Origin: Salinibacterium sp. NK8237
GTDB lineage: Bacteria; Actinomycetota; Actinomycetes; Actinomycetales; Microbacteriaceae
Assembly: GCF_015864955.1 (NCBI RefSeq)
Contig: NZ_JADYWE010000002.1
Span: forward strand, 4,326 to 68,325
Reading direction: 5' to 3'
DNA length: 64,000 bases
The number at the start of each line of letters is the position of its first letter. Position 1 is the stretch's first letter. The position numbers were made by a program, and so were the translations under genes. Positions 42,577-50,780 of this stretch are shown here, piece after piece. A model generated the notes under the pieces. It had not been told where the DNA came from and did no database searches. It saw only the letters and a program-made list of their open reading frames with translations.

Positions 42577-43596
42577 CTACGGGCGCGAAATGAAGCCTTC
42601 TTCGACCATCCACTCGAAGGCAACATCCGCTGGCTGTTCCCCGTCAACATCGACGAGGCCGTTGAGGCGGCGCATCACGTCATCGCTGATGGCGGCAGTG
42701 ATCGGGGCGAACACATCCGCAATTTCGGGGTACTGCTCGACGATTTCGGTACGTACGTTGACGGCTGCGCTGTAGGACGGGAAGTAGTTCTTGTCGTCTT
42801 CGAGCACGGTCAAGTCGAGGGCTTCGATGCGTCCGTCTGTTGCAAAGACTTCACCGAAGTTGCAGGCGCCGCGATCGGTTGCCGCATAGACGGCTCCCGT
42901 GTCGTAGATGCCAATGTTGTCGTCGGCCACGCCGTCAGCGGCACCGCGTTCGACTCCGTAGGCGGAGAGCATCCCATCCAAGCCATCTTGGCGGGAGTTG
43001 AACTCTGGTTCGACGCAGAACGTGCGGTCGTCGGCGTCAAGGTTGGCAAGTTCAGAGAGTGTGGAAATGTTCTCCAGCTCGGGGACTGCTTCGCTGCGCA
43101 CCGCGATTGCGTAGGTGTTATTCATCTCTGCCCGCTGCAGCCACGTAATGCCGTTCGCGAGGTCAGCGTCGTAAACAGCCTGCCACTGCTCTTGAGGGTC
43201 GTCGAGGCTCTCCTCTTGAGCCATGTAGACCAACCAGGCGGTTCCGGTGTAGTCCCAGGAGAGGTCTGCTTCGCCGGAGAGCATGAGGTTGCGCACAGGT
43301 TGGCTGCCGGGCACATTCGCGAGGTCAGTGACGTCGAACCCGGCGGCCTGCATCGCCAAGACGGCGATCTTCTCCAGCACGAGTGCTTCGGTGTAGTTCT
43401 TGCCGATGACGGTGATCGGTTGCCCGACGGCATCCGGGATCTCTTGGATCGAACCCGGCCCCGCGGCGGGAACAAAGGCGGTTGCTGGTTTCAGCCCGCA
43501 CCCGGTTAGCGCTACGGCGACTGTTGCGAATAGAGCAGCAGTGACGGCGAGGCGTGTGCGCCGACGCTGCCCGCGACGCTGAGTTGTCGAAATCAT
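42577..43596 (-). CDS. Glycine betaine/choline-type osmoprotectant-binding lipoprotein
   Basis: 339 residues, OpuAC/QAT family. Lipobox VALTGC after a basic leader. Type-specific regions are GKNYTEALVLEKIAVLAMQA, GEADLSWDYTGTAW and YFPSYSAAVNVRTE. Binds quaternary ammonium osmolytes (glycine betaine, choline, carnitine); exact ligand unknown. Overlaps the permease by 4 bp. Last gene of the four-gene importer operon. Confidence 0.9.
   Translation of the reverse strand: MISTTQRRGQRRRTRLAVTAALFATVAVALTGCGLKPATAFVPAAGPGSIQEIPDAVGQPITVIGKNYTEALVLEKIAVLAMQAAGFDVTDLANVPGSQPVRNLMLSGEADLSWDYTGTAWLVYMAQEESLDDPQEQWQAVYDADLANGITWLQRAEMNNTYAIAVRSEAVPELENISTLSELANLDADDRTFCVEPEFNSRQDGLDGMLSAYGVERGAADGVADDNIGIYDTGAVYAATDRGACNFGEVFATDGRIEALDLTVLEDDKNYFPSYSAAVNVRTEIVEQYPEIADVFAPITAAISDDVMRRLNGLVDVDGEQPADVAFEWMVEEGFISRP
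42581..42609. repeat. 29-bp direct repeat, right copy (inside SBP gene 3' end)
   Basis: Encodes the last ten residues (MVEEGFISRP) of the osmoprotectant-binding protein on the minus strand. Partner of 40987-41015; together they bound the CPBP/TetR pair. Confidence 0.85.
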
Positions 43597-44387
43597 GCGA
43601 GGCCTTTCGGTTGCGCGAGCTGCTCGACGACCCGGCCAAGCAGGTCAATGAGAAGAGCGAGAAGCGCGACGATCAGCGAACCGGTGATGAGCACACTGCT
43701 GAGGTCGAGGTTCACTCCGGTCGTAATGAGAAGCCCGAGCCCTCCACCATCGATGAACGTTGCCAGAGCAGCGGTGCCGACGAGCAGCACTAGGGCGGTG
43801 CGGATGCCGGAGAGCATGATCGGCACAGCAAGCGGCAGCTCTACTTTGAAGAGCACCGCCGTGGAGCTCATTCCCATGCCGCGTCCGGCTTCGATGAGCC
43901 GTTCGTCAACCTGGTCGATTCCGATCATGGTGTTGCGCAGTACCGGGAGCATTGCATAGAGCACGAGCGCGACGACGGCGGCCGTGAATCCGAATCCGAG
44001 CCAGAACGCGAGAAGCACGACCAGTCCGATGGAGGGGGCCGATTGTCCGATATTGGCGACGACCAGCACGGGCCTCGTGAGAAAACGCAACGGCTTTCTC
44101 GTCAGCAGGATTCCGAGAGGAAGACCGATGGCCAGCACGATCACTGCAGACACGAAGGTCAACAGAAGGTGTTCACCGATGTAACCGAAGAGGCGTTCGG
44201 GGGCAAGCGTGGTGCGCTCGGTCTCAGAGAGATCGGCGGTCGCAAGCCAGATGATGAGCCCAGCGGTCACCACTGTGATGCCCACCAGCTGAAAAATTAT
44301 TTGTCGCCAGGCACGCCAGCGGGGGTCCTTGGCGAGGGGAGTCGCCACCACATCGGCGACGCTCGGGGCGAGAATCTCGGCAGTCAT
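43593..44387 (-). CDS. Osmoprotectant ABC importer permease
   Basis: 264 residues, six helices. OpuCB/ProW-type features: EHLLLTFVSAVIVLAIGLPLG, NIGQSAPSIGLVVL and the EAA loop DQVDERLIEAGRGMGMSSTA. Overlaps the ATPase by 1 bp and the binding protein by 4 bp. Confidence 0.9.
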   Translation of the reverse strand: MTAEILAPSVADVVATPLAKDPRWRAWRQIIFQLVGITVVTAGLIIWLATADLSETERTTLAPERLFGYIGEHLLLTFVSAVIVLAIGLPLGILLTRKPLRFLTRPVLVVANIGQSAPSIGLVVLLAFWLGFGFTAAVVALVLYAMLPVLRNTMIGIDQVDERLIEAGRGMGMSSTAVLFKVELPLAVPIMLSGIRTALVLLVGTAALATFIDGGGLGLLITTGVNLDLSSVLITGSLIVALLALLIDLLGRVVEQLAQPKGLA

Positions 44388-45670
44388 CAGCGCCCGCCAT
44401 CGCCGATCGGTTCGGCATCGCTGTCTTCGGTGGCCGCCTGCACGATGTCGAAAGTGTCGGTGTTGGTGCCGAGGGGAGCGTCCTCTGCGGGGGCTTGAGT
44501 TGCGGCGTTGCGTGCGGCGCTGATCGCGTCGGTAACGACGGATACGTCGACGATGCCGATCAGGTTTTGCCGGCTTCCGACCACAATGGCGGCGCCGACA
44601 TCCGATTCCAGCATCGAGTCGAGCGCGTCATGCAGCGTTGCCTTCAACCCAACCGTGGGCAGGTTTTCGTTCTTCTGCGTGCCGATGACGTCGATGCGTT
44701 TCAGCTGGCGGCGGCTAAGCCATTGCAGTGGCCGCTCCCGCTCGTCAACGATGACGACGTTGTCGTGGCCGGCGCCTTCGAGGCGGGCCAGAACATCCGC
44801 AGATCGTTCACCGGGGTGGCCAGTCGTGACTTCGCCCAGCGTGACTTCGCCAACCCTGGTGAGCGTGAGCTGTTTGAGGCCGGCACCAGCGCCAATGAAG
44901 TCTTCAACGAATTCGTTAGCGGGGTCAGCCAGGATGCGCTCAGGGGTGTCGTATTGCACCAGGTGCGCGCCCTCAGAGAAGATCGCGATGTAGTCGCCCA
45001 ATTTCACGGCTTCATCGAAATCGTGGGTGACGAACACAATGGTTTTTTGCACATCTTCTTGAATGTGCAGCAGTTCGTCTTGCAGCCGCTGGCGAGTGAT
45101 CGGGTCGACTGCACCAAAAGGCTCATCCATCAGCAACACGGGTGGGTCCGCGGCGAGAGCGCGAGCGACACCGACGCGCTGTTGCTGGCCGCCCGAAAGT
45201 TGCTTCGGGTAGCGACCACGGTAGAGCGCGGGGTCAAGCGACACCAGTTCGAGCAGTTCCTCTACTCGCTGAGAGATGCGCGCTTTGTCCCAGCCGAGCA
45301 TTTTGGGAACCATCGCAATGTTCGCTTCAACGGTCATGTGGGGAAAGAGGCCACCGGCTTGGATGACATAGCCGATACGTCGTCGCAGCTGGTCGCCATC
45401 GATGTCGGTGACGTCTTCATCACCGATCATGATGCGACCGGATGTCGGTTCGATCAGGCGGTTGATCATCTTGAGGGTGGTCGTTTTTCCACAACCGGAT
45501 GGCCCGACGAGGGCAACCATTTTGCCGGCGGGAATCTCAAGGGTGAGCCCGTTGACGGCCGGGGCTGCTTGACCGCGGTAGGTCTTGCCGACAGCGTCGA
45601 GGAGAAGCCGAACCCCGTAGGAGCCGCCAGTGGCGGAGGATTCGTTGGATGTTTGCAGGATGTTAGACAC
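44387..45670 (-). CDS. Osmoprotectant ABC importer ATPase with tandem CBS domains
   Basis: 427 residues. ATPase domain (about 15-255) with GPSGCGKTTTLK, LSGGQQQRVGVARAL, VLLMDEPFGAVD and FVTHDFDEA. Two CBS motifs follow (about 290-390), which in OpuA-type pumps sense ionic strength or bind cyclic di-AMP. A Glu/Asp-rich tail ends the protein. Overlaps the upstream permease gene by 8 bp. Confidence 0.9.
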   Translation of the reverse strand: MSNILQTSNESSATGGSYGVRLLLDAVGKTYRGQAAPAVNGLTLEIPAGKMVALVGPSGCGKTTTLKMINRLIEPTSGRIMIGDEDVTDIDGDQLRRRIGYVIQAGGLFPHMTVEANIAMVPKMLGWDKARISQRVEELLELVSLDPALYRGRYPKQLSGGQQQRVGVARALAADPPVLLMDEPFGAVDPITRQRLQDELLHIQEDVQKTIVFVTHDFDEAVKLGDYIAIFSEGAHLVQYDTPERILADPANEFVEDFIGAGAGLKQLTLTRVGEVTLGEVTTGHPGERSADVLARLEGAGHDNVVIVDERERPLQWLSRRQLKRIDVIGTQKNENLPTVGLKATLHDALDSMLESDVGAAIVVGSRQNLIGIVDVSVVTDAISAARNAATQAPAEDAPLGTNTDTFDIVQAATEDSDAEPIGDGGR

Positions 45671-46310
45671 GGATACCTCGCGAAATGGTGAGGCGGCCGA
45701 GGCCGCTGAGCAGTTGGTCCAAAATTATGGCCAAGATCACCACGGCGACTACGCCCGTGACGACAGAGTTGAGAGAGTTAGCGCCGCCGAGGCGGGAGAG
45801 TCCGGAGAAGATGAATCCTCCGAGGCCCGGGCCGAGCGCGTAGGCGGTAATGGCGGCGATGCCCATCACCATTTGCGCCGAGATGCGCACACCAGTGAGG
45901 ATCACCGGCCAGGCAAGCGGTAGTTCTACCTTGGTAAGGATCCCGAGCCGACTCATGCCGAGGCCTTTAGCGGACTCGATCAGCGATGCATCGACGCTCG
46001 CCAACCCGACGACAGCATTGCGCAGGATCGGGAGAGTGGCGAAGAACGTAATCACGATCACGGCCGGGGTGACCCCAAAACCGAAGGGCACGATCAGGAT
46101 GCCGATCAGCGCAAATGACGGAATCGTAAGCCCGATTGCGGTCACGCCGTCGGCGATGCCTCGCAACCAATCGGTGCGGTAAACCAGCACGGCAAGGAGC
46201 ACCGCAAGGATGGTCGCGATGATCAAACATTGCACGACTAACGAGAAATGCTGCCAGCTCGAGAATAGGATCCTCGGAAAGGAATCAGCAATAAAATCGC
46301 CCATAAACAC
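45663..46310 (-). CDS. Osmoprotectant ABC importer permease
   Basis: 215 residues, second permease (OpuCD-like). Opens QHFSLVVQCLIIATILAVLLAV; the EAA loop is GLASVDASLIESAKGLGMSR. First gene of the operon; the ATG at 46304 is an alternative start. A good promoter lies about 90 bp upstream. Confidence 0.88.
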   Translation of the reverse strand: MFMGDFIADSFPRILFSSWQHFSLVVQCLIIATILAVLLAVLVYRTDWLRGIADGVTAIGLTIPSFALIGILIVPFGFGVTPAVIVITFFATLPILRNAVVGLASVDASLIESAKGLGMSRLGILTKVELPLAWPVILTGVRISAQMVMGIAAITAYALGPGLGGFIFSGLSRLGGANSLNSVVTGVVAVVILAIILDQLLSGLGRLTISRGIRV

Positions 46311-46396
46311 CCCAAATAAACGTTAGCTACGTTGCGTTGCACGATGCGGTTGGGTGCAAGTAAGGTTCGGCCCGAATGGGGGGAACTCTATTGTCT

Positions 46397-46424
46397 ACTG
46401 TAGCCACATAGCCTTGCGCGTCAA
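46397..46424 (-). promoter_or_regulatory. Promoter of osmoprotectant operon
   Basis: On the minus strand TTGACG (46419-46424) is separated by 16 bp from TACAGT (46397-46402), a good sigma-70-like promoter. The leader would be about 80 bases. Confidence 0.6.
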
Positions 46425-46618
46425 GTTGTAAAGGGCAGTGTGACCGCCTTGAGGCGTGCTTTCACCGCCGACCAGCCTCCCCTCCGAGTGCGGTATTGAG
46501 CGCGAAGATCTCGCGTTTTTCGCTGCGGTCTCCGGACTTGTGATCCGGATTGTGAATGGCGCGGACGCCTCTTTCGGTGAGAAGTAGCACCGCAGAAATA
46601 TTTGGCTTATTCTCAAAT

Positions 46619-47275
46619 ATGGCTCTACTGGATGTCGTTGGTCGTCGGCCCGCGCAGATCGGCTATATCGTCGGCGTGGTTGTCATCGCGGTGGTTGCTT
46701 CATCCCTCGGCATCACCGGGATCCTTCACGGTTGGATGCTCGTTCTTCTCGTTGTCGTCTGCTTGGGGCCGCTCGGACTCGCCATCTTTATCGTGGCCAG
46801 CTCGATCGCACTTTTTGTGACAGGGGTTCCGGAATGGGCGGTTATTGGTCTCGCCGCTGTCGTTTCACTTGGCGTCGCATTCGTCAATGTCGTTAGCACC
46901 CGCCAATGGAGGGCCAGACGGCTCATCGAACCCGATGCCCTCGCTCCCGGACACTTTCAGCCTGGCTGGGACCGACTCTATGGAGGCACTCTCTTTGTGC
47001 TGGCGGGCGGCGCGTTCATCGTGCTCTCCATCGTCGCAGGCTATGCGGCAGCAACCGCTGATTATGGCGTTGTCGCGTCAAATCTTGCGGATCGTGCTGA
47101 CGAAGTGAAGTTTGTCGCTTCGGTAACGTGGTGGCCAGGCTTGCTTATCGCGGTAGTGGGTCTCTTGTGGTGGAGGGTACGCGTAGGGCAACAGCGGCGA
47201 ATCTTCTCGTGGGGAGCGCTCGACTTGGCTGCGATGCTGGGGTTAATCGCCGCGGTCGTGCACGCCTCGCGATAG
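46619..47275 (+). CDS. Membrane protein of unknown function
   Basis: 218 residues from the ATG at 46619; the ATG at 46556 is an alternative but adds a leader with noncoding character. The N-terminal half has two or three helices (IGYIVGVVVIAVVASSLG). The C-terminal half matches the 112-residue protein at 39359-39697. A hairpin with a T5 run (46501-46520) lies upstream. Function unknown. Confidence 0.6.
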   Translation: MALLDVVGRRPAQIGYIVGVVVIAVVASSLGITGILHGWMLVLLVVVCLGPLGLAIFIVASSIALFVTGVPEWAVIGLAAVVSLGVAFVNVVSTRQWRARRLIEPDALAPGHFQPGWDRLYGGTLFVLAGGAFIVLSIVAGYAAATADYGVVASNLADRADEVKFVASVTWWPGLLIAVVGLLWWRVRVGQQRRIFSWGALDLAAMLGLIAAVVHASR

Positions 47276-47312
47276 CCCTTTGCCCTGTGCCAGAGCCGCG
47301 GCCGTCGAAAAG

Positions 47313-47636
47313 CTAGTGCGCCGTATCGACGAGCTTGAGCCCGACGATGCAGCCGACGAGGCCCATGAGGAGCAGCACCTTGACCCACGAGACGGGTTCC
47401 CCGCCGAAGATCATCGCGTAGGTCACGGTGAGCGCAGCGCCGATGCCTACCCAGATGGCGTAGGCGGTGCCGATCGGAATCTCGCGCATCGCGTAGCCGA
47501 GGCCGACCATGCTCGCGAGAATCGCGACGCCGAAAATCACGGTTGGCCAGAGCTTTGTGAAGCCCTCCGATTTGCCCAGAGCGGTAGCCCAGACGGCTTC
47601 GAGCACGCCAGAAAGAATCAAAACAAGCCAATACAC
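47313..47636 (-). CDS. gdx: Guanidinium exporter of the SMR family (Gdx/SugE)
   Basis: 107 residues with four helices. Glu13 in LSGVLEAVWATALGKSEGFT and the loop IPIGTAYAIWVGIGA are Gdx hallmarks that separate it from EmrE-type drug pumps. Exchanges guanidinium for protons as a dual-topology dimer. Starts with GTG after AAGGAGA. Upstream sits a guanidine-III riboswitch candidate, which strongly supports guanidinium as substrate. Confidence 0.9.
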   Translation of the reverse strand: MYWLVLILSGVLEAVWATALGKSEGFTKLWPTVIFGVAILASMVGLGYAMREIPIGTAYAIWVGIGAALTVTYAMIFGGEPVSWVKVLLLMGLVGCIVGLKLVDTAH

Positions 47637-47647
47637 AAGAGTCTCCT

Positions 47648-47690
47648 TGGCCAGTCTTTTCGCGTACCCGGTACTGATCCGTCGTCGGGA
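47648..47690 (-). ncRNA. Guanidine-III (ykkC-III) riboswitch candidate
   Basis: Read on the minus strand, CCCG-ACGACGGAT-CAGT-AC-CGGG-TACGCGAAAAG-ACTG reproduces the class III order. P1 is CCCG with CGGG, and an ACGA begins loop 1. P2 is CAGT with ACTG, crossing P1 to make the pseudoknot, with AC between and a purine-rich AAAAG before the last strand. The P2 3' strand abuts the AAGGAG of gdx, so ligand would control translation. A further ACGA-containing hairpin (47690-47705) lies just upstream. Confidence 0.65.
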
Positions 47691-47773
47691 GCCGTCGTTG
47701 CGGCTACCCGTTTAGAGTATCAAAGCGGGGGTGAATTGGCAGAGCGGCGGTGTTTGCCGCTAGCGGACATCCG

Positions 47774-48400
47774 CTATTCGAACGCCCGAACAGACTCAGG
47801 CACGCGGATGCCGGAGCGCAGGTCAGGCGTGGCAACAACCTCCACGGCTCGAGCCCCGAACCGCACCTGCCCGCCCCACGCGTCGCCCGCGATATCGGCA
47901 TCGGTGTCATCGGGCCAGTCGTCGGAGGTGCGCAACGACCATTCCGCGATCGGCAACGCAAGCACGAGGGTGGCTGCGAGTTCTTTCTTGCTGTTGGGGC
48001 GCACTTCGGCCAGGCGGCCGGGGATCATCTTCTCGGTGATGGCGTTGACGGCGGCAGCCTTCTCCTCGCCCTCCAGCACGCGGAACGATCCGAACAATAC
48101 TGCGCTGCTGTAGACCAACGACGACTCGAAGGCGGAGCGTGCCACCACGATGCCGCCGACTGCCGTGACCGAGATCGCGACGGGGGCTCCCGAAACGAGC
48201 CGCATCCAGCGAGAGCCACTGGAGCCGTGCACGATCAGCTCATCGCCGAGGCGGGCGACCGCGGTCGGCAGCACTCCGGGGGTTCCGTCGTCATGAACGT
48301 AGGCGACGTTCCCGACGATCTCCGAGTGGAGGAGGGCGTCGAGGGCTTCTCGATCGCGCGACATCTTCTCGGGCATCCGGGTGGCATCAGTCGTTGTCAT
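47774..48400 (-). CDS. Pyridoxamine 5'-phosphate oxidase family protein (Pyridox_ox_2 type)
   Basis: 208 residues from the ATG at 48400; longer in-frame translations run antisense through another gene and are rejected. A flavin-binding split-barrel with LLHSEIVGNVAYV, GDELIVHGSSGSRWMR and YSSAVLFGSFRVLEGEEKA. Such proteins are FMN or heme-binding oxidoreductases distinct from true PdxH; substrate unknown. Confidence 0.85.
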   Translation of the reverse strand: MTTTDATRMPEKMSRDREALDALLHSEIVGNVAYVHDDGTPGVLPTAVARLGDELIVHGSSGSRWMRLVSGAPVAISVTAVGGIVVARSAFESSLVYSSAVLFGSFRVLEGEEKAAAVNAITEKMIPGRLAEVRPNSKKELAATLVLALPIAEWSLRTSDDWPDDTDADIAGDAWGGQVRFGARAVEVVATPDLRSGIRVPESVRAFE

Positions 48401-48485
48401 CCGGTCAGTGTGACACGCGCCAGCACTGAACCTCCACGTCGAGCGAGAGTGGTTCTCCGCGCACGCGAGGGCCGCGCGAGCTGCC

Positions 48486-49280
48486 CTAGATGAAGTCGGG
48501 GCTGGGCGTCGACGCGAAGCGCACCGAGACATCCGGATGACGGTCGTAGCGGTAGCCGATGCCACGAACCGTACGAACAACATCTTCGTACGCGCCGAGC
48601 TTGGAGCGCAGGCGACGAATGTGCACGTCGATGGTGCGCTCGTTGGGAGCTTCGTCGTCTTCCGCTGACCACAGCGTAGAGATGAGCTGGGCGCGGTCGA
48701 TGGTCTGTGATTCGCGCAGGATGAGGAACTGCAGCAACTCGAACTCTTTGTAGGTGAGGGCTGCGGGCGCGTCGTCGATGAGCACGCGCTTGCGGGAGAG
48801 GTCAACGACCACACCGCTCGCGGGCTTCTCTTCGGGCTCTTCCACCTGGCGGTGCTTGGCGAGAGCGGAAGGGTCTTGCAGGGCGAGGCGCACAACATCA
48901 ACGTCGCGTCCACCAGCACCAACGGGTGCCAAGGCGACGGCGGCGTGAGTTTCGGCGTTCGGTACGAGCTGCTGCGTGAGGAGCTTGAGCTGTTCGACGA
49001 TTGCGCTGAGGTCGGTGCCAGCGGCGGCAGCCTTGAGCTCGTCGATGCCGACGTAGAGCACGAAGCCACGAGCTTCGGTTCCCTGCGGAACAGCCCGCAA
49101 GTGCGGTGCGTCAGCGGTAGGGGCGGCCTGTGCCGGTGCCGGTGTTGCCGGGCGCACGGTGCGAGCGGGCTGCACGGCAATCGACAGGTCGCGGGCCGGC
49201 GGAGTGTAGGTCGGTGCCAACGCGGGAGCCGCGGAAGCGAAAGAGGTGCGAGTGGTGCGTTCGATTGTTGCAAGTGACAT
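48486..49280 (-). CDS. Orphan winged-helix regulator without receiver domain
   Basis: 264 residues from the ATG at 49280, with AAGGAT-rich RBS upstream. The C-terminal domain (about 165-258) is a full OmpR/PhoB wing (LTYKEFELLQFLILRES, ERTIDVHIRRLRSKLG, VRTVRGIGYRYD). The N-terminal 60 residues are Ala/Pro-rich, and the middle (about 70-150, YVGIDELKAAAAGTDLSAIV) is not a receiver: there is no phosphoacceptor Asp motif. No kinase adjoins. Probably regulated by other means. Confidence 0.8.
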   Translation of the reverse strand: MSLATIERTTRTSFASAAPALAPTYTPPARDLSIAVQPARTVRPATPAPAQAAPTADAPHLRAVPQGTEARGFVLYVGIDELKAAAAGTDLSAIVEQLKLLTQQLVPNAETHAAVALAPVGAGGRDVDVVRLALQDPSALAKHRQVEEPEEKPASGVVVDLSRKRVLIDDAPAALTYKEFELLQFLILRESQTIDRAQLISTLWSAEDDEAPNERTIDVHIRRLRSKLGAYEDVVRTVRGIGYRYDRHPDVSVRFASTPSPDFI

Positions 49281-49612
49281 GGGTCCAGAAATCCTTGGAG
49301 AAGGGGTGAAGGGCCTCTGATGATGAGGGTGTGATCCTTCGGAATAAAACAAGTGTGACGAGCTAGATAGACGCCGTTATGAGGACGAAGATCTGGGGAC
49401 ATTCATTCTGGTGAGAATGTCCGGCGCAAGGTTGGCCGACTAGGCACACATTCGACAACACGAAACGTCGCTAGCCACCGCGGTGCTCGTAAGCATCGCG
49501 CTAGCGGTCCTGGAAGCCACGAGGGCGGTCAGGTCGCGAGTTTGTACAGTCATGGTTGCAATGATGTTTCATGCAGCGCGCCTCTGTCAAGTTGCGCGCG
49601 AAAATTGTGCTG
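49281..49612. other. 332-bp leader region of the orphan winged-helix gene
   Basis: No ORF. It holds a dyad GGACATTC (49397-49404) / GAATGTCC (49415-49422), a second GC-rich inverted repeat near 49470-49505 and a promoter-like pair at 49561-49590, implying an unusually long leader. Confidence 0.45.
49561..49590 (-). promoter_or_regulatory. Promoter candidate for orphan winged-helix gene
   Basis: On the minus strand a consensus TTGACA (49585-49590) is followed after 18 bp by CATCAT (49561-49566). Located between the upp stop and the regulator gene. Confidence 0.45.
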
Positions 49613-50245
49613 CTAGACGAGACCGTATAGTCGGTCGCCAGCATCGCCGAGGCCGGGCACGATGTAGCCGTTCTCGTTGAGGCGTTCGTCAAGCGCACCG
49701 AGCACGATCGTGACGTCTTGGCCTTCCATGGCCTTCTCGAGGGCAGCGAGGCCTTCGGGGGCTCCGAGGATGCAGACGGCCGTGACATCCGTAGCTCCAC
49801 GGTCGAGAAGGTACTGAATCGCAGCGATGAGCGAACCGCCGGTGGCAAGCATGGGATCGAGCACGAAGCACTGGCGGTTCGACAGATCGTCGGGCAGGCG
49901 CTCCGCGTAGGTGTCTGGTTGCAGGGTTTCTTCGTTGCGCACCATGCCCAAGAATCCGACCTCAGCGGTGGGAACGAGCTTGACCATGCCCTCGAGCATT
50001 CCGAGCCCGGCACGCAAGATGGGCACAACAAGAGGCTTGGGCGAGCTGATCGCGACACCCGTGGTCTTCGTGACCGGGGTTTCGATGTCGACCGCTTCGA
50101 CCCGCACCGAGCGGGTGGCCTCATAGGCCAGAAGGGTCACAAGTTCTTCCGTCAGCGCCCGAAAAGTGGGGGCCGCGGTGTTCTTGTCGCGCAGCACGGT
50201 GAGCTTGTGCGTGATGAGCGGGTGGTCGGCAACGTGAACTCGCAT
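49613..50245 (-). CDS. upp: Uracil phosphoribosyltransferase
   Basis: Salvages uracil with PRPP to UMP. 210 residues, standard length. Family landmarks are [32 protein letters not shown], the PRPP loop [14 protein letters not shown] and the C-terminal [14 protein letters not shown]. Divergent from tadA across 43 bp. Confidence 0.95.
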   Translation of the reverse strand: MRVHVADHPLITHKLTVLRDKNTAAPTFRALTEELVTLLAYEATRSVRVEAVDIETPVTKTTGVAISSPKPLVVPILRAGLGMLEGMVKLVPTAEVGFLGMVRNEETLQPDTYAERLPDDLSNRQCFVLDPMLATGGSLIAAIQYLLDRGATDVTAVCILGAPEGLAALEKAMEGQDVTIVLGALDERLNENGYIVPGLGDAGDRLYGLV

Positions 50246-50288
50246 AGGCTAAATCTACTTGAGGTGCAGACCAGTTGGAGAACCGATC

Positions 50289-50741
50289 GTGACAAAGTTC
50301 GATCAATGGATGACGCGGGCCATCGCTGAGGCGAAGCTCACAGCCGATTCTGCCGACGTTCCTGTCGCCGCTCTTGTCTTTGATCAGAACGACAATCTCG
50401 TCTCCGTTGGGCGCAATGAGCGGGAGCTCACGGGCGACCCCACGGCGCACGCCGAGGTTGTGGCAATCCGAGCAGCGGCCGCGGCCACCGGTTCGTGGCG
50501 CCTCGACGAGATGACTCTCGTTGTCACCCTTGAGCCGTGCACGATGTGTGCTGGCGCGATTCTGCAGGCCCGCATCCCGCGTGTGGTGTTTGGGGCGTGG
50601 GACGAAAAAGCCGGCGCATCAGGCAGCGTTAATGATTTGCTGCGTGACCGCCGGCTTCCGCACAAGGTCGAGGTTATTGCGGGCATCCAAGAGGCTGAAT
50701 GCGCCGCACTGCTGACGGATTTTTTCGAAGCTCGCCGCTAG
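50289..50741 (+). CDS. tadA: tRNA-specific adenosine deaminase
   Basis: Converts A34 to inosine in tRNA-Arg(ACG). 150 residues. Zinc and catalytic residues are His54 and Glu56 in PTAHAEVVAI, and Cys84/Cys87 in LEPCTMCAGA. The GTG at 50289 is chosen because GGAG lies 8 bases upstream; an upstream TTG at 50259 is less likely. The stop codon lies in the first unit of an 8-bp tandem repeat. Confidence 0.93.
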   Translation: MTKFDQWMTRAIAEAKLTADSADVPVAALVFDQNDNLVSVGRNERELTGDPTAHAEVVAIRAAAAATGSWRLDEMTLVVTLEPCTMCAGAILQARIPRVVFGAWDEKAGASGSVNDLLRDRRLPHKVEVIAGIQEAECAALLTDFFEARR

Positions 50742-50773
50742 CCCGCTAGCCCGCTAGCCCGCTAGCCCGCTAG
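50736..50773. repeat. 8-bp tandem repeat (CGCTAGCC), 4.75 copies
   Basis: Four perfect units of CGCTAGCC (50736-50767) plus a partial fifth. The tadA stop TAG is in the first unit. The unit is itself near-palindromic (GCTAGC). Likely slippage-prone. Confidence 0.9.
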
Positions 50774-50780
50774 GCCCGGC

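Noticed and set aside
47690..47705. Guanidine-II (mini-ykkC) riboswitch
   Set aside because: Loop is CAACGA rather than an ACGR tetraloop closed by a C-G pair, and the second hairpin would have only 3 bp. Class III fits better.
48401..49402. N-terminal extension of the PPOX gene to a 542-residue protein
   Set aside because: The extension is antisense-frame to the winged-helix gene and Ser/Pro/Arg-rich; the PPOX domain starts cleanly at 48400.
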